Assembly (NCBI GenBank): GCA_002221725.1 | Contig: NJFT01000173.1 | Coordinates: forward strand, 1 to 64,000 | Direction: 5' to 3' | From: Scedosporium boydii | Lineage: Eukaryota > Ascomycota > Sordariomycetes > Microascales > Microascaceae | DNA: 64,000 bases | In this document: positions 34,624-44,405 of the stretch, one piece after another | How the letters are laid out: each line of letters opens with the position of its first letter | Numbering within the stretch: the stretch's first letter is position 1 | Program-made: the position numbers and the translations under genes | The notes under the pieces: model-generated | What the model was told of the DNA's origin: nothing | Database searches by the model: none | What the model saw: the letters and a program-made list of their open reading frames with translations, nothing else

Positions 34624-36389
34624 TCAGTCCGACGGGCTCGGCTGCTGGTAGTGTGTGCCGTGCTGGTGGAGAGCGTCCTCTACAACCTCCGTGATGGCCA
34701 GAATCTTCTCCTCCTCAAGCCTCCTGCCCACTATCTGTACGCCGACAGGCAGTCCGTCCATCGCGTTTGCATCATACAACCTGTACGCACCCCGAGCCAC
34801 TCCGTTTAGGCCCTTCATACTGAAATTGGCAGGGAGCTTGTCGAGGTCCTTGTCGACCTTCAGAACAGGCAACACAGAACATGTGTAGTCGAGCTGCGTT
34901 TTCTGTTAACTCAAACGGTCCGCAGAAGGTAGAAAGCTGGGGGACCACTACATACCACATTAAACAAGAACGTATAGCCGCAGCTGCTCACGGCTTGTTT
35001 CATACCATCGTGCGGAACTGACGGGGTTGCGTTTGGAGGAGTAAGGAGGATGTCGATGTTCGCGTCATTCCACCACTCGAACCATTTCATTCGGTAAGCT
35101 TCGCGCTTCGAGACGAGCTGCCAGCTTTCAACGGCACTCTTGGGCCGCCAATCCCTTACCAGGTCGGCCCAGATAGCATCCCTCCGAACATACTTGACCC
35201 ACAGATAATAGAGATACTTCAATGGTCTCGGCAGCTCCATCAAAAAGCTCATCTGACGGGCACCAGTATCCTCCCATTCCCCAGGACTGAAAAATCTCTT
35301 GAAAGTCTGACATCCATCCGCATTGAGAAGGTGAGCCCCGAGATAGAGAGCCTCGTAGGGAGAGGGAGGGTCGATTTCGATGATAGTGTGGCCCGCTTTC
35401 CGAAGAGCGGCCTCCGTGGTTTCCAAAGCTCGCCTACATGCAGGGCTTGGATCAACGACATTGTCAGTCCGCATGATCCCCACGCGGAGTGTCTTCTTCC
35501 CGCGATACTCCTCCCAGATATCCTGTCGCCATGGAAGTGGGTGGACGGTGCAGTCGTATTTCCACGGCTCCATATCTATCAATGACTTGGTGAAGTAGCG
35601 GAGGTCGTTGACAGTCCTCGCCATGGGACTAAATACGCTGGGAACTCCTTCCTGACCCGGCATGCTCGTGCACATCCCGTGCTTCGGCCACCTCCCTGTC
35701 GAGCAGCGAAGAGTGTAAATACCCGAGAAGTGGGCGGGAACACGTACGCTCCCGGCAACATCGCTACCAATGCCGATTCGCCCCCCCAGAGCCAGCAAGG
35801 CTGCTTCCCCTCCTGTCGATCCGCCAGGGGAGAACTTGCTGTTGTGAGGGTTTGTGCACCTCCCCCAGACATCATTTGTCGATTCGAAACTGAGAAGGGT
35901 AATTGGCACATTGGTTTTAACGTAGGGTACTGCCCCGGCGTCCTTCAAGAGCCTGACCATGGCACCATCCTGCGGGTTCTTGTTGCCAACGAAGCTACTG
36001 TATCCGACGGTTGTGTCGAACCCGCCGACTGCGATATTATCCTTCAAGCTAATGGGAACCCCGGCCAGTGGGCCCTTCAGGTTGATATCGCCGCTGCGTA
36101 GCCATTCATGAGCAGAGTCAACCATGATCTCTGTAACACAGTTTGTCTTTTCTTGAGCTCTCACGGCGACCTTGGCATAGGCATCCAATACAGAATGTGG
36201 ATCAATAGTGCCGGTTTGTACGCCATTGACGAGTCGGGTTATATCTTCATCGACCAACTTCGCCTCGGCTGGGGCCAGCGACCCTTCGCAGCCCCGTTTC
36301 TTTAACTGGCGCAGCCGCTCTTCCCTCTCAGCCTGTTTCTGCTGACAGGCACGTAAATGTCTGTAGTAACCTGGGAATAGGAACCACAT
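34624..36389 (-). CDS. Amidase-signature hydrolase (570 aa)
   Basis: Two exons, 36389-34956 and 34902-34624, are joined over a 53-nt intron (GTATGT/AACAG) to give FLFNVVKTQLDYTCSVLPVLKVDKD. The amidase signature fold cleaves carboxylic amides with a Ser-cisSer-Lys triad. Here Lys116 lies in PISLKDNIAVGG, the cis-Ser in PGGSTGGEAALLALGG (Ser191, with Thr where many relatives have a second Ser), and the nucleophile in GSDVAGSVRVP (Ser214, with Ala in place of the usual Gly). N-terminal hydrophobic MWFLFPGYY and a basic/coiled stretch may attach it to a membrane, as in FAAH-like fungal amidases. Substrate specificity cannot be told; it resembles general acetamidase/FAAH-like enzymes more than GatA. 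Confidence 0.85.
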
Positions 36390-37185
36390 CGCAAGACAGA
36401 CAGAGAGAAAGTGGGAACAGGAGGCTGCTATATGTGGTTCTGTCAGGAGATGGAAGGAAATGTAAGAAGTAGAATGTCAGAAGTGGAAAATGTAAGAAGT
36501 GGAACTGGAATGTTCTAAACGCGGTGTATGGGGTATAAAACAGAATAGGATACGGAGCAGGACGAAGATAAATCACATGGAGTCGGGGGACCCCTATTTA
36601 TTATCTTCTTGATAAGGACCGTACGGCGGTCTAGATTCAGGGACAATACCGTAGGCGGCAGGTGGAGTAATAGTCCGCTGCTAACCGGACTACCCCGGAT
36701 TTCCGCTGGCACCCGCAGATCGCTTGGACCCATTTGATCAACTGTACCCGAGCATTGGAGCATTTAGTGCGGGGGTGTTAGGCCTTGCCCGTCTTGGGGA
36801 TCGCCGGCCGGCTGCCACCGCACCGGAACCCTGCGGGGACTCACCTGTGACTCGCTGTGAGCTCTCCAGGCGACCCTTGCAACATCAATTCTAAGTTTAC
36901 TGTGTATGTACGAATTTATGAGGCTGTCCTATATATATACATATGTCCATCTATGTACTGACGTATGTATGTATGTATGTATGTATGTATGTATATATAA
37001 GTCCCCACTTGTTAAGAGTTAAGTCCGACATCGGCCATTGAGTGATAGAACCGTCCACTTGGACCTGGATGTCTTTGACTTCATGCCTCTGGAACAAAGA
37101 CAGCACGGCTCCCATTTTGCCCATCTACTATTCTGCTCTTAATTATATCGCCAGGCCTTGTTGTAGGCGAAGTTCTGTCGGCACC
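36390..37185. other. Intergenic with tetranucleotide microsatellite
   Basis: Apart from the (GTAT)n tract I see no feature. A short frame at 36,576-36,328 overlaps the amidase leader and is not convincing. Confidence 0.35.
36963..36995. repeat. (GTAT)n microsatellite
   Basis: About seven perfect copies of GTAT lead into a short TATA run. Two weaker 'atgtatg' copies occur just upstream at 36,902-36,958. Confidence 0.9.
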
Positions 37186-38189
37186 ATGGCGGAAGAGACT
37201 AAAGACAATTGGAATGCACAGGTATGTTTGCTTGGCTTACAATGGCGCGGGGAGCTGCAGGCTCATTGAATAACGCAGGCCTACCAACACTCTGCCTCAT
37301 TTGTCCCGAGGCTCGCGGGCAAGATCGTTGAATGGCTGGATCTGCAAAAGGATGACATTCTCCTTGATATAGGATGTGGTGGTGAGTATTAACTCCTAGT
37401 CGACTCTGTCCAAAACCGCTAACAAGACCCTGCGGAGAAGATGGCGTCTTGGATGTACAATTCGCCAGTATACTTGCCCGGGGTAATGGTCTCCTCTATG
37501 GGATTGATAGTTCTCCAAAGATGATCGAAGCAGCTGAAAAGGCGACTGCTGATGGGGGGATATGCAGGTTTCAAGGTAGGCACCCGACACTCTTTTATCT
37601 ACATGGCCAATAGAAAGAGGAATACTGAAAGGCTGCAGTGCTTGATGCGACGGAACTGGGCAGCTGCTCATGTCTACAGCAAATTCGCTTCACGAAGGCA
37701 TTTTCAAATGCGGCGATGCACTGGATCTTAAGACCCGAGTCAAAGAGAGCCGAGTTTTTCCGGGCCGTTCACGGCGCACTCGAACCGAACGGCCTCTTCG
37801 TCTTTGAAATGGGCGGCTTAGGAAATGTTTCCGAGATGAGGATGGCATTGTTGATGGCCACATCAAGACGAGTGGGGCTGGAGGAGGCGCGGAGAGTAGA
37901 CCCGTGGTTCTTTGCGGATGAGAAATGGATAGTGGACACCATGGAAAGCGACGGCGCCTGGAAAATCGAAAAGATAGAAAGGGAATGGCGCCCGACACCT
38001 GCTGATCAGGGCGGGGTAGACGGGTGGTTGCGGCTGATGGGTCGGTGCTTCTTCGATGCCGTCCCGGAGAACCAGAGAGAGGAGTGCATCCGAGAGGCGG
38101 TTGAAACAGCTCGGGCCGTATGCGCAAACCCGAGCGGCGGAGAGATGCTCAGCTATGTTAGACTTCGGTGTGTAGCGAGGAAACTCTGA
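37186..38189 (+). CDS. SAM-dependent class I methyltransferase, trans-aconitate MTase-like (274 aa)
   Basis: Four exons are read: 37186-37221, 37279-37381, 37441-37575 and 37639-38189. The joined protein has WNAQAYQHSASFV near the N-terminus, motif I LLDIGCGDGVLDVQFA, the acidic-loop LLYGIDSSPKMIEAA, motif II-like FSNAAMHWI and LEPNGLFVFEMGG. WN-x-Y-x-x-HSFV plus GIDSSPxMI and NAAMHWI resembles trans-aconitate/juvenile-hormone-type methyltransferases of the Methyltransf_11 group. It is soluble and probably acts on a small carboxylic substrate, but the substrate is inferred only from family resemblance. All three introns are canonical, 57-63 nt long. Confidence 0.8.
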
Positions 38190-38803
38190 TGTTGTCGCGC
38201 GAAGTACATAAGAAATCAAATTAGTTTAGATTTGGAAGATGCAACTTGAATTGTAATCGCACTGGAACACAATTGCAGCAACGCATCTTGATACAATACA
38301 GGAGCAGCAGGTACAAACAAAGAAGTAATAATACAATTGACCTCGGCACAAACTTGGTTAGTTATCGACCCATCGTGCAAGCACGAGCAATGAAGTAAAC
38401 AACACTGGTACAATGTACAATTATACAATTATGCAATTAGGTGCACAATTAATTGCACACGACACACCCAGTGCCAAATCTCAACTCAGCACGAGCACTT
38501 GATGCTCTCAGCATTGTGGCCTTGGGCAGCACTGGTCAGTGCGTCACGTCATCTGAAAATCGCGTCCACCAGAAATAGTTTAGAAGCCAACTTCTTGAGA
38601 GCCGTCATGGATGATGCAGACAGGTGTCTCATGTTCTGAAGAAAATCGTGGGATATTGAGGAATATTTTATCTTTGAATTTCTCAGAAACCTTTTGAAAC
38701 GGCCCGAATTCAGCTGCCCCAGATCGGTGCCTCTATTTAAACACATTTACGTCCGATCGAAGATTCTGACTGCGTCGATATCCTTCAATTACCGGCCGTG
38801 ATA
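38190..38803. other. Intergenic, nothing recognised
   Basis: A patch of repeated 'acaattat/gcaatta' words occurs at 38,410-38,460. No gene is supported. Confidence 0.35.
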
Positions 38804-40385
38804 ATGTCCGCGGACGACCAGGCCTTTCTAGATGTTGTACGGCAGCATTTCCCTCAACCTTGATAAGAGATCCCGGAACCGACAGTTGCTTTCTAACACC
38901 TCTGTGGTCGTCTAGCTCTCCTCGCTACCGAACCAGATATGGCGGTATTCCACCGATGTCGCTGACTTTATCGACGCCCATGTTGAAAACGCCGCTGTAG
39001 CCGTCCGGACAACTCTGTCTTCAGCGACCTGGCTTCCGGATACCATTAGACCGACACCACCGCCTCCGACACCAATTGCCGTCGTCGCGGTTTCGAGGAT
39101 CGACACATTTCGAGAGTGGATAGTGAGGAATAAGTTTGCTGTCGGTGCAGCGGTCCTGTTGACGGGGGCTTTATCCTATCAAGTCTACAGGAGCACCTGC
39201 TACTATCGCAAAACGCGAAAGGCTAGGCGGTCTAGACGAAATGGCGGCCGCGTCGAGGTCGTACTGATCGCTGGGGGGTCACCAGATTTACCCTTGACAA
39301 GATCCCTAGCTCTGGACATGGAACGAAAAGGCTTTATCGTCTACGTCGTTTGCAGCACAACCGACGACGAGGCCCTCGTCCACAAGCTTTCCCGGCCTGA
39401 CATACGACCACTGCATATTGACGTCACAAATGTACGCACCCGCCCCTCGGCCACTTTTGATCCGTTGCGATTCGGCTCACTAACCTCTTCGCAGCCTCCT
39501 AGTGCCTCCCTTGCGATTGAACGATTCGCTGCATTCCTAAAATCCCCCTACGTTCCCGTCCCCAGGGCGCGCCCCGATCACCTTAGTTTAAAGGCTGTCA
39601 TCCTAATCCCGGCCCTCAACTACCAAACATCACCCATTGCGACGATACCCCCGAGCAACTTTGCTGACGTATTCAACACGCACCTCCTTCATCCTATCGT
39701 CACAGTCCAGGCTCTCCTACCCCTTCTTACCGCACGCCTGGGCCCCGCCGGAGAGAAATCGTCACAACCCAAGGTGCTAGTTTTTACCCCGTCCATCATT
39801 TCCTCCATCAACCCTCCCTTCCACGCACCGGAGGCTACCGTCTGCTCCGCTTTGACGGCATTCACGGAGGTTTTAACGGCAGAACTCCGGCCGTTATCTA
39901 TCCCGGTAACCCATATTCAACTAGGCACTTTCGACTTCAGCGGGTTTACGTCAGTGAGAGCACAGCCCGACAACCCATGCGACCTCGCATCCCAGTGGGA
40001 CGACGGTGCCCGTATGGCTTACGGCCGCAATTTCATTCTGCAGAGCGAACTAGTCATCTCAGGGGGCAGGATAAGAGGCATGAAAGGAAGTTCTCTTCGA
40101 CATTTGCACAACACCGTCTTTGATGTCATCGATGGATCGCTTACGTCCCAGACCATCCGGGTTGGTTTGGGGGCCAGTGTGTACGGGTTCGTTGGGAGGT
40201 GGGTGCCTCGGAACCTGGTGACCTGGATGATGGGGATTCGAAAAGTAGATGAGCTATCGACGTGGCAAAATAGCTCCCCAGAAGGGTCCCAAGCAGGGAC
40301 CGATGACGACGAGAGATTTTCAAATGACGCCGTGGTTATTCCCGCCGATAGCCGGATAGTGTCCAACGTTTGGACGGAACCCTAG
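38804..40385 (+). CDS. DUF1776-family SDR-like protein (479 aa)
   Basis: Exon 1 (38804-38836, MSADDQAFLDV) joins exon 2 (38916-39431) to read LSSLPNQIWRYSTDVADFIDAHVE, the conserved start of this fungal family. A membrane-type segment follows at ~80-97 (FAVGAAVLLTGALSYQVY), then a basic stretch. The body is a Rossmann-type short-chain dehydrogenase-like domain (VEVVLIAGGSPDLPLTRSLALDMERKGFIVYVV, LKAVILIPALNYQ, VLVFTPSIISS, LSIPVTHIQLG) with no clear catalytic YxxxK. Exon 3 runs 39495-40385. The intron at 39432-39494 is 63 nt with no stop, so a 500-aa read-through form is possible; splicing gives HIDVTN-PPSASLAIERF. Yeast members are reported to be mitochondrial; the function is not established. 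Confidence 0.75.
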
Positions 40386-40735
40386 CCAATCCTGGACATG
40401 GCAAGTCATAGCGGATAGACACATTCGAAGGGTCAGAGAGGTTTGTACAGGTGGCGCTCGTCGATAGCGAGCTCGGGCTGTATATATGTACAAGGCCTGC
40501 AGGCCCTCGGCAGGTATCAGGAAGAGGCCGTATGTGTTGGAAAAAAGGATCTGCACACACTCCGGCCCAGTCCTAAATCAATATCCACTCGTCTACTGTT
40601 GAAAGAGCCGTCGAAACTCCGTAGCAAAATCCGTGATCGATGTAGGCGCGTTCCGAGGTCCAATCCTGGTAGGGAGAAAAGAAGAATATTACAATCTGCC
40701 CAGCCCGGCAGGCCACGATCAGGCTCATGCTAGCA
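40386..40735. other. Convergent 3' intergenic region
   Basis: This 350-bp spacer lies between the convergent DUF1776 and yth1 genes and presumably carries both 3' UTRs. No open frame is supported. Confidence 0.4.
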
Positions 40736-41518
40736 TTAATAACCTCGTCCTCTAAACCGCCGATCTCCTCTGCCTCGCCACTTCCCACCACGACCGTGGC
40801 GATATCTTCCATCATCCCTGTCTCGATCCCTGTCTCGATCTCTTCCACGATCTTTGTCGTCATCTGTAGGAGCGAGATCCATCCGCCTTGTAGCAATGAG
40901 GTCGTCTTCCTCTGTCTTCTCGGGCTTCGGGGTAGGCTTTCCAAGGTCCGTAATCCACTTCGCGTGGACTCCCTCCTTGCATTCCTTACCGTCCGGGCAA
41001 AAGCCAGCAAGGTAAAATGGGCATAGAATTCTTCGGACGTGTCGTTTGGAACATGTAGGACCCAAAGGGCAGAAGCCTCGGTCATAATGCGGACAGGGAG
41101 GCAGGCGACTTTGCGGATCGATATGTAGGTAGAGGCACTCCTCGCCGTTGGAGCAGTATCCGTTTCTTGCGAAGAAATTACACTCGGGCATTTTGCGCAA
41201 GTTGTACTCGTGGAGGAACTCGCACTGCTCGCCCTTCTTGCACAGACCTCGAAGCCAGTGCTTGCAGACGAGGGAATTCAAGCCGGAGGCGGGAGGTCCG
41301 CCACCAGACTTGACCGCCGTGGGGTCGCTAACGTGTCGGTCGAGGCACTTTGTTCCATTGGGGCAGTGACCGGTCGCATAGGCCTTGCATATGGGCCGAT
41401 CCGCAGGGAGGCCGTGGTGATGGACTTGGCGGAGGAAAGGAGAGAAATTGAAGGCGTAAGGCTGAGGTGAGTGATTGAGGATGATGGACGCGAAGTCACG
41501 GACCTCTGGTGAGGCCAT
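40736..41518 (-). CDS. yth1: Yth1/CPSF30, mRNA 3'-end processing zinc-finger protein (260 aa)
   Basis: This subunit of the cleavage and polyadenylation factor binds pre-mRNA near the poly(A) signal. A single exon holds five CCCH fingers in tandem: [77 protein letters not shown] and a fifth starting [12 protein letters not shown]. The number and spacing are diagnostic for Yth1/CPSF30. The tail is low-complexity: a run of alternating Asp/Arg, then Arg/Gly-rich to the end ([10 protein letters not shown]). The length equals that of fungal orthologues. No intron is seen. The opposite strand carries only antisense frames. Confidence 0.95.
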   Translation of the reverse strand: MASPEVRDFASIILNHSPQPYAFNFSPFLRQVHHHGLPADRPICKAYATGHCPNGTKCLDRHVSDPTAVKSGGGPPASGLNSLVCKHWLRGLCKKGEQCEFLHEYNLRKMPECNFFARNGYCSNGEECLYLHIDPQSRLPPCPHYDRGFCPLGPTCSKRHVRRILCPFYLAGFCPDGKECKEGVHAKWITDLGKPTPKPEKTEEDDLIATRRMDLAPTDDDKDRGRDRDRDRDRDDGRYRHGRGGKWRGRGDRRFRGRGY

Positions 41519-42210
41519 AATGGATGTGTTGATATTCCGACTTTGGAGGGTTGATACGATGATGGCTGAGTTCCGGAAGATAAATAGTGTGCTGATGAGG
41601 AACTATGAAATGTTCAATGTCAGCTTTTGCAGTCACACTAAGCTTGGAGTTGGATGCAGTGTGCTGGGAAGATGAAAGTTGCGAGAGTAGTTGGAGGTTT
41701 GGTAGCTAATATTCCTTGGTGCTAATTCCATTTGCTTGGGATGGAAGAAATGTGATGGCAGATTGTTGATTACATAATTGGGATTTTTTCACCTTTGAGC
41801 ATCAGTTCGAATGGACGATCGAATGGACAATTGAATGAAAGGTCACGACTTCTTCAAAAATACCACTTTGTGTAAAGAAAACTTGAAAATAATCATTGAT
41901 CTGTGTCTTCTCATCTTGATGCAAACGCAAACTCAAACACGCAACCGACAACAGGCCATGCCCTCCCCGCCCTTCCCCAAAAACACCCGCCGGGAAGAAA
42001 GAAGAAGAGAGAGAAAGAAATGGGAAGGAAACATGAGTTGATATCATGAACAAGTGGGAAAGGAAAGGAATTTCATGGAAAGCAGGAAGAAAAGTCCGAG
42101 TATCACAGAGGGCTATAGCCTATGCCATATTCCCTGACAGCAGAGTCGGAAAGTACAATATCCTCGTCTACTAAAACCCCGCCGCAGTCCCCATGAGACT
42201 GTTTATTGAG
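41519..42210. other. Intergenic, nothing recognised
   Basis: Frames on either strand are short and A/G-rich (for example around 41,940-42,040). The first ~100 bases are the yth1 leader. Confidence 0.35.
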
Positions 42211-42555
42211 CTACGATGCTTGAAATGGCCTTCCGGGTCTCCTTGGCCTGCCATTGTTGGGGTCGGATGGCGGACTAGGCCGACCGGGTCTAGCGGGGCG
42301 GCGATTGCTCGGGTCGATGCGTTGGGATGGTCGGCCGGGCCGTCCGTTGAATCCGCCTCTGGAAACCCTAGCTTCGGAATTGATTCGGTTGTCATTCAGT
42401 AGTTCCTTCAGGAGATCGAGGTACTCCGTCGGGATGGACTGGCGGCCTTGAAGGAGCCCCAGCTCATGGCGGTAGGTGAGAACTGGGACGGCGCTGGCCA
42501 GGTCAACCAGCGGCAAAACCGCAGCGAAAACTGCTGTCACAGATGCCAGCTTCAT
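42211..42555 (-). CDS. Small secreted Arg/Pro/Gly-rich repeat protein (114 aa)
   Basis: The Met at 42555 (MKLASVTAVFAAVLPLVDLASAVPVL) begins a clear signal peptide, with cleavage probably near residues 19-22; a Met 16 codons upstream would bury the signal, so the inner start is chosen. The mature protein first has an ordinary segment (RHELGLLQGRQSIPTEYLDLLKELLND), then degenerate repeats of the type R-R/P-x-R-P-G-R-P-S/F up to the C-terminus (residues ~70-114). No cysteines occur in the mature part. The protein is strongly basic. It could be a cell-wall-associated protein, a secreted candidate effector or an antimicrobial-type peptide; none can be shown. TATATATTC upstream (~42,806) may be a TATA box. 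Confidence 0.6.
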   Translation of the reverse strand: MKLASVTAVFAAVLPLVDLASAVPVLTYRHELGLLQGRQSIPTEYLDLLKELLNDNRINSEARVSRGGFNGRPGRPSQRIDPSNRRPARPGRPSPPSDPNNGRPRRPGRPFQAS

Positions 42556-44405
42556 GGTGAGAGCGAAGAGGTAGGCCGGGGAATGGTCGACGCTTAGGAA
42601 CACCTAAGTTGCGATGCTTTTTCGATCCCCTACTTTTCCTCTTCTTTGCTTGTCGCAGGCCGGAGTTGGGCTCGAGGAATGAAAAGTATCAAAAAGATCG
42701 GTGGTTCACGGGGTTTGGAGGTAGTGGATGAGAGCCGATGTGCAAACTGCTGCGCCGCTGCTCTTTCAGCCAAATGCGAAATAATGCAATAGGCGAACTA
42801 CTTTATATATTCTAGCTAAGGGGCTGCTTCGTGCAATCAACTAACCAGCGCATCCAAGGGTGCCCTCGTACGTTTAGCAGCCGTCAGCGCCGTCCTCTAC
42901 AATGTCCCTCACTTCAGGCTATTTTCAAAGAATCTAGGGAATGGAAGGAGTCTCGACCAACCAGATGGGAAGGACTGCACTCTAATAACAGCTGATCCAC
43001 CAGACGCCCAGCACCGCATAGCTCATTTCACCTGGGGAGGTGAAGGAATATGGGGGGATGATTTTGGAAGGAAACCGGTGCCACCACACCTTTTCCGCCT
43101 CTCTACTCCGAGGACGAGACGCATTGGAAAACTTGACGGGGTCAGATGGAAATCTCGAGTATGATTTCGTGCAACGCGGTGTAAATTAATCTTGGTGTCA
43201 GATGTACATTTTTTGAGGGACAGGACCTTTTGCGCCTGTGGGATTCCGGCTGATTTCGTTGCATGCATTTAGATTCAAAATCTCAACGAGACTCGTCCGA
43301 CATTGCATTTAGTGAGATGAATACTGGTTATAGATTAAAGCCATTGTCCTCAGTTCCGGGTTGATAGATTGCATGAATGACACGGAAATAGATTGGGCTA
43401 CTTTAGGACCGATAACCTCTGCCGCCTCTGCCTCCGCCTCCCCGTTGTGGCCCGCCAGCTCATGCTTCAATTTGATCACAATGCCATCATTGATCTGTTT
43501 ACTGGTACCGGTGCCAGTGTTCCCCGTTCAGTGGATGCGAGGACTTCCTTCTTTCATATATCTCCTCCATTTATAGCATCACTGGTGTTCACAGTATACC
43601 TCGTAGTAGGGTATGCGATCTTCAGGCCATTGATCTAACATCTTCGAGGATAGTTGATTAGATCCTTCCGGCGTGGTTCAGCCCACTCTTTCTTCTAATA
43701 AACACGAGGGGGTAGCATCTCCAGGTCCCGTCCAACCACCTGCAAGAGCTCTTCCGATCTTATTATTTAAACGACATTGTCCTAAGAAAAGCAGTCGTTC
43801 ATTTTGCTTCGGTATCTGGTGCCAGTGGAAAATAGGTAACACCCCTTTCCTTGTAAACGAGGTATGCATTGACCCACTGGAATGGGCATCAATTATCTTT
43901 ATTATGATTGGCAGCGGCTTCAGTGTGAGACTTGTTTGTGGGGAACAATACACTAGAGCTAGACATTTGAAGAGATCAAGGCGTCATTCAACGAAGTGGA
44001 TGATGCTCAGGTTTGCAGCGTTGTCAATACAGTTGAGGGAGATGGTTAGAAATCTACAAGTGAAGGAACGGGAAGATTCTCTTTCTGAACCTGCAAGGAT
44101 AAGAGACTGTTTGTTAAACAGGGTCTAAAAGATGAAAGGATGGATCACAACAAGCTCAAGCAGCTCAGCATATAGACCATTGGGAGCTGGAAGGGGCCGC
44201 AAAGGACAGTGTCATGGCCTCAGGTTAGCAATCTGCTAAAATCCCCTCATAGTTTCATAAGTTTAATGAGAGAATGGGCGAGGTTGACGCCTCGGGTAGT
44301 ACTTGGAGACTGCGGTTCCGTGGCCATATCCCACTAGGGCCAAGTAGGTTCTCACTGGCGTTGCTTCCACATATTGTTGACAGATTCCGCCGTCGGTCGA
44401 CTCCC
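42556..44405. other. 1.85-kb stretch without a supported gene
   Basis: The longest frame (plus 43673-44128, 151 codons) has no recognisable domain, and its antisense is also partly open. A 'ctctgccgcctctgcctccgcctcc' pyrimidine tract lies at 43,419-43,443. I see no splice-joined family. Confidence 0.3.

Noticed and set aside
36963..36995. Regular GTAT repeat as a CRISPR-like array
   Set aside because: It is a simple tetranucleotide microsatellite without spacers.
43673..44128. 151-codon plus-strand frame
   Set aside because: No motif, the antisense is also open, and the residue usage looks random.
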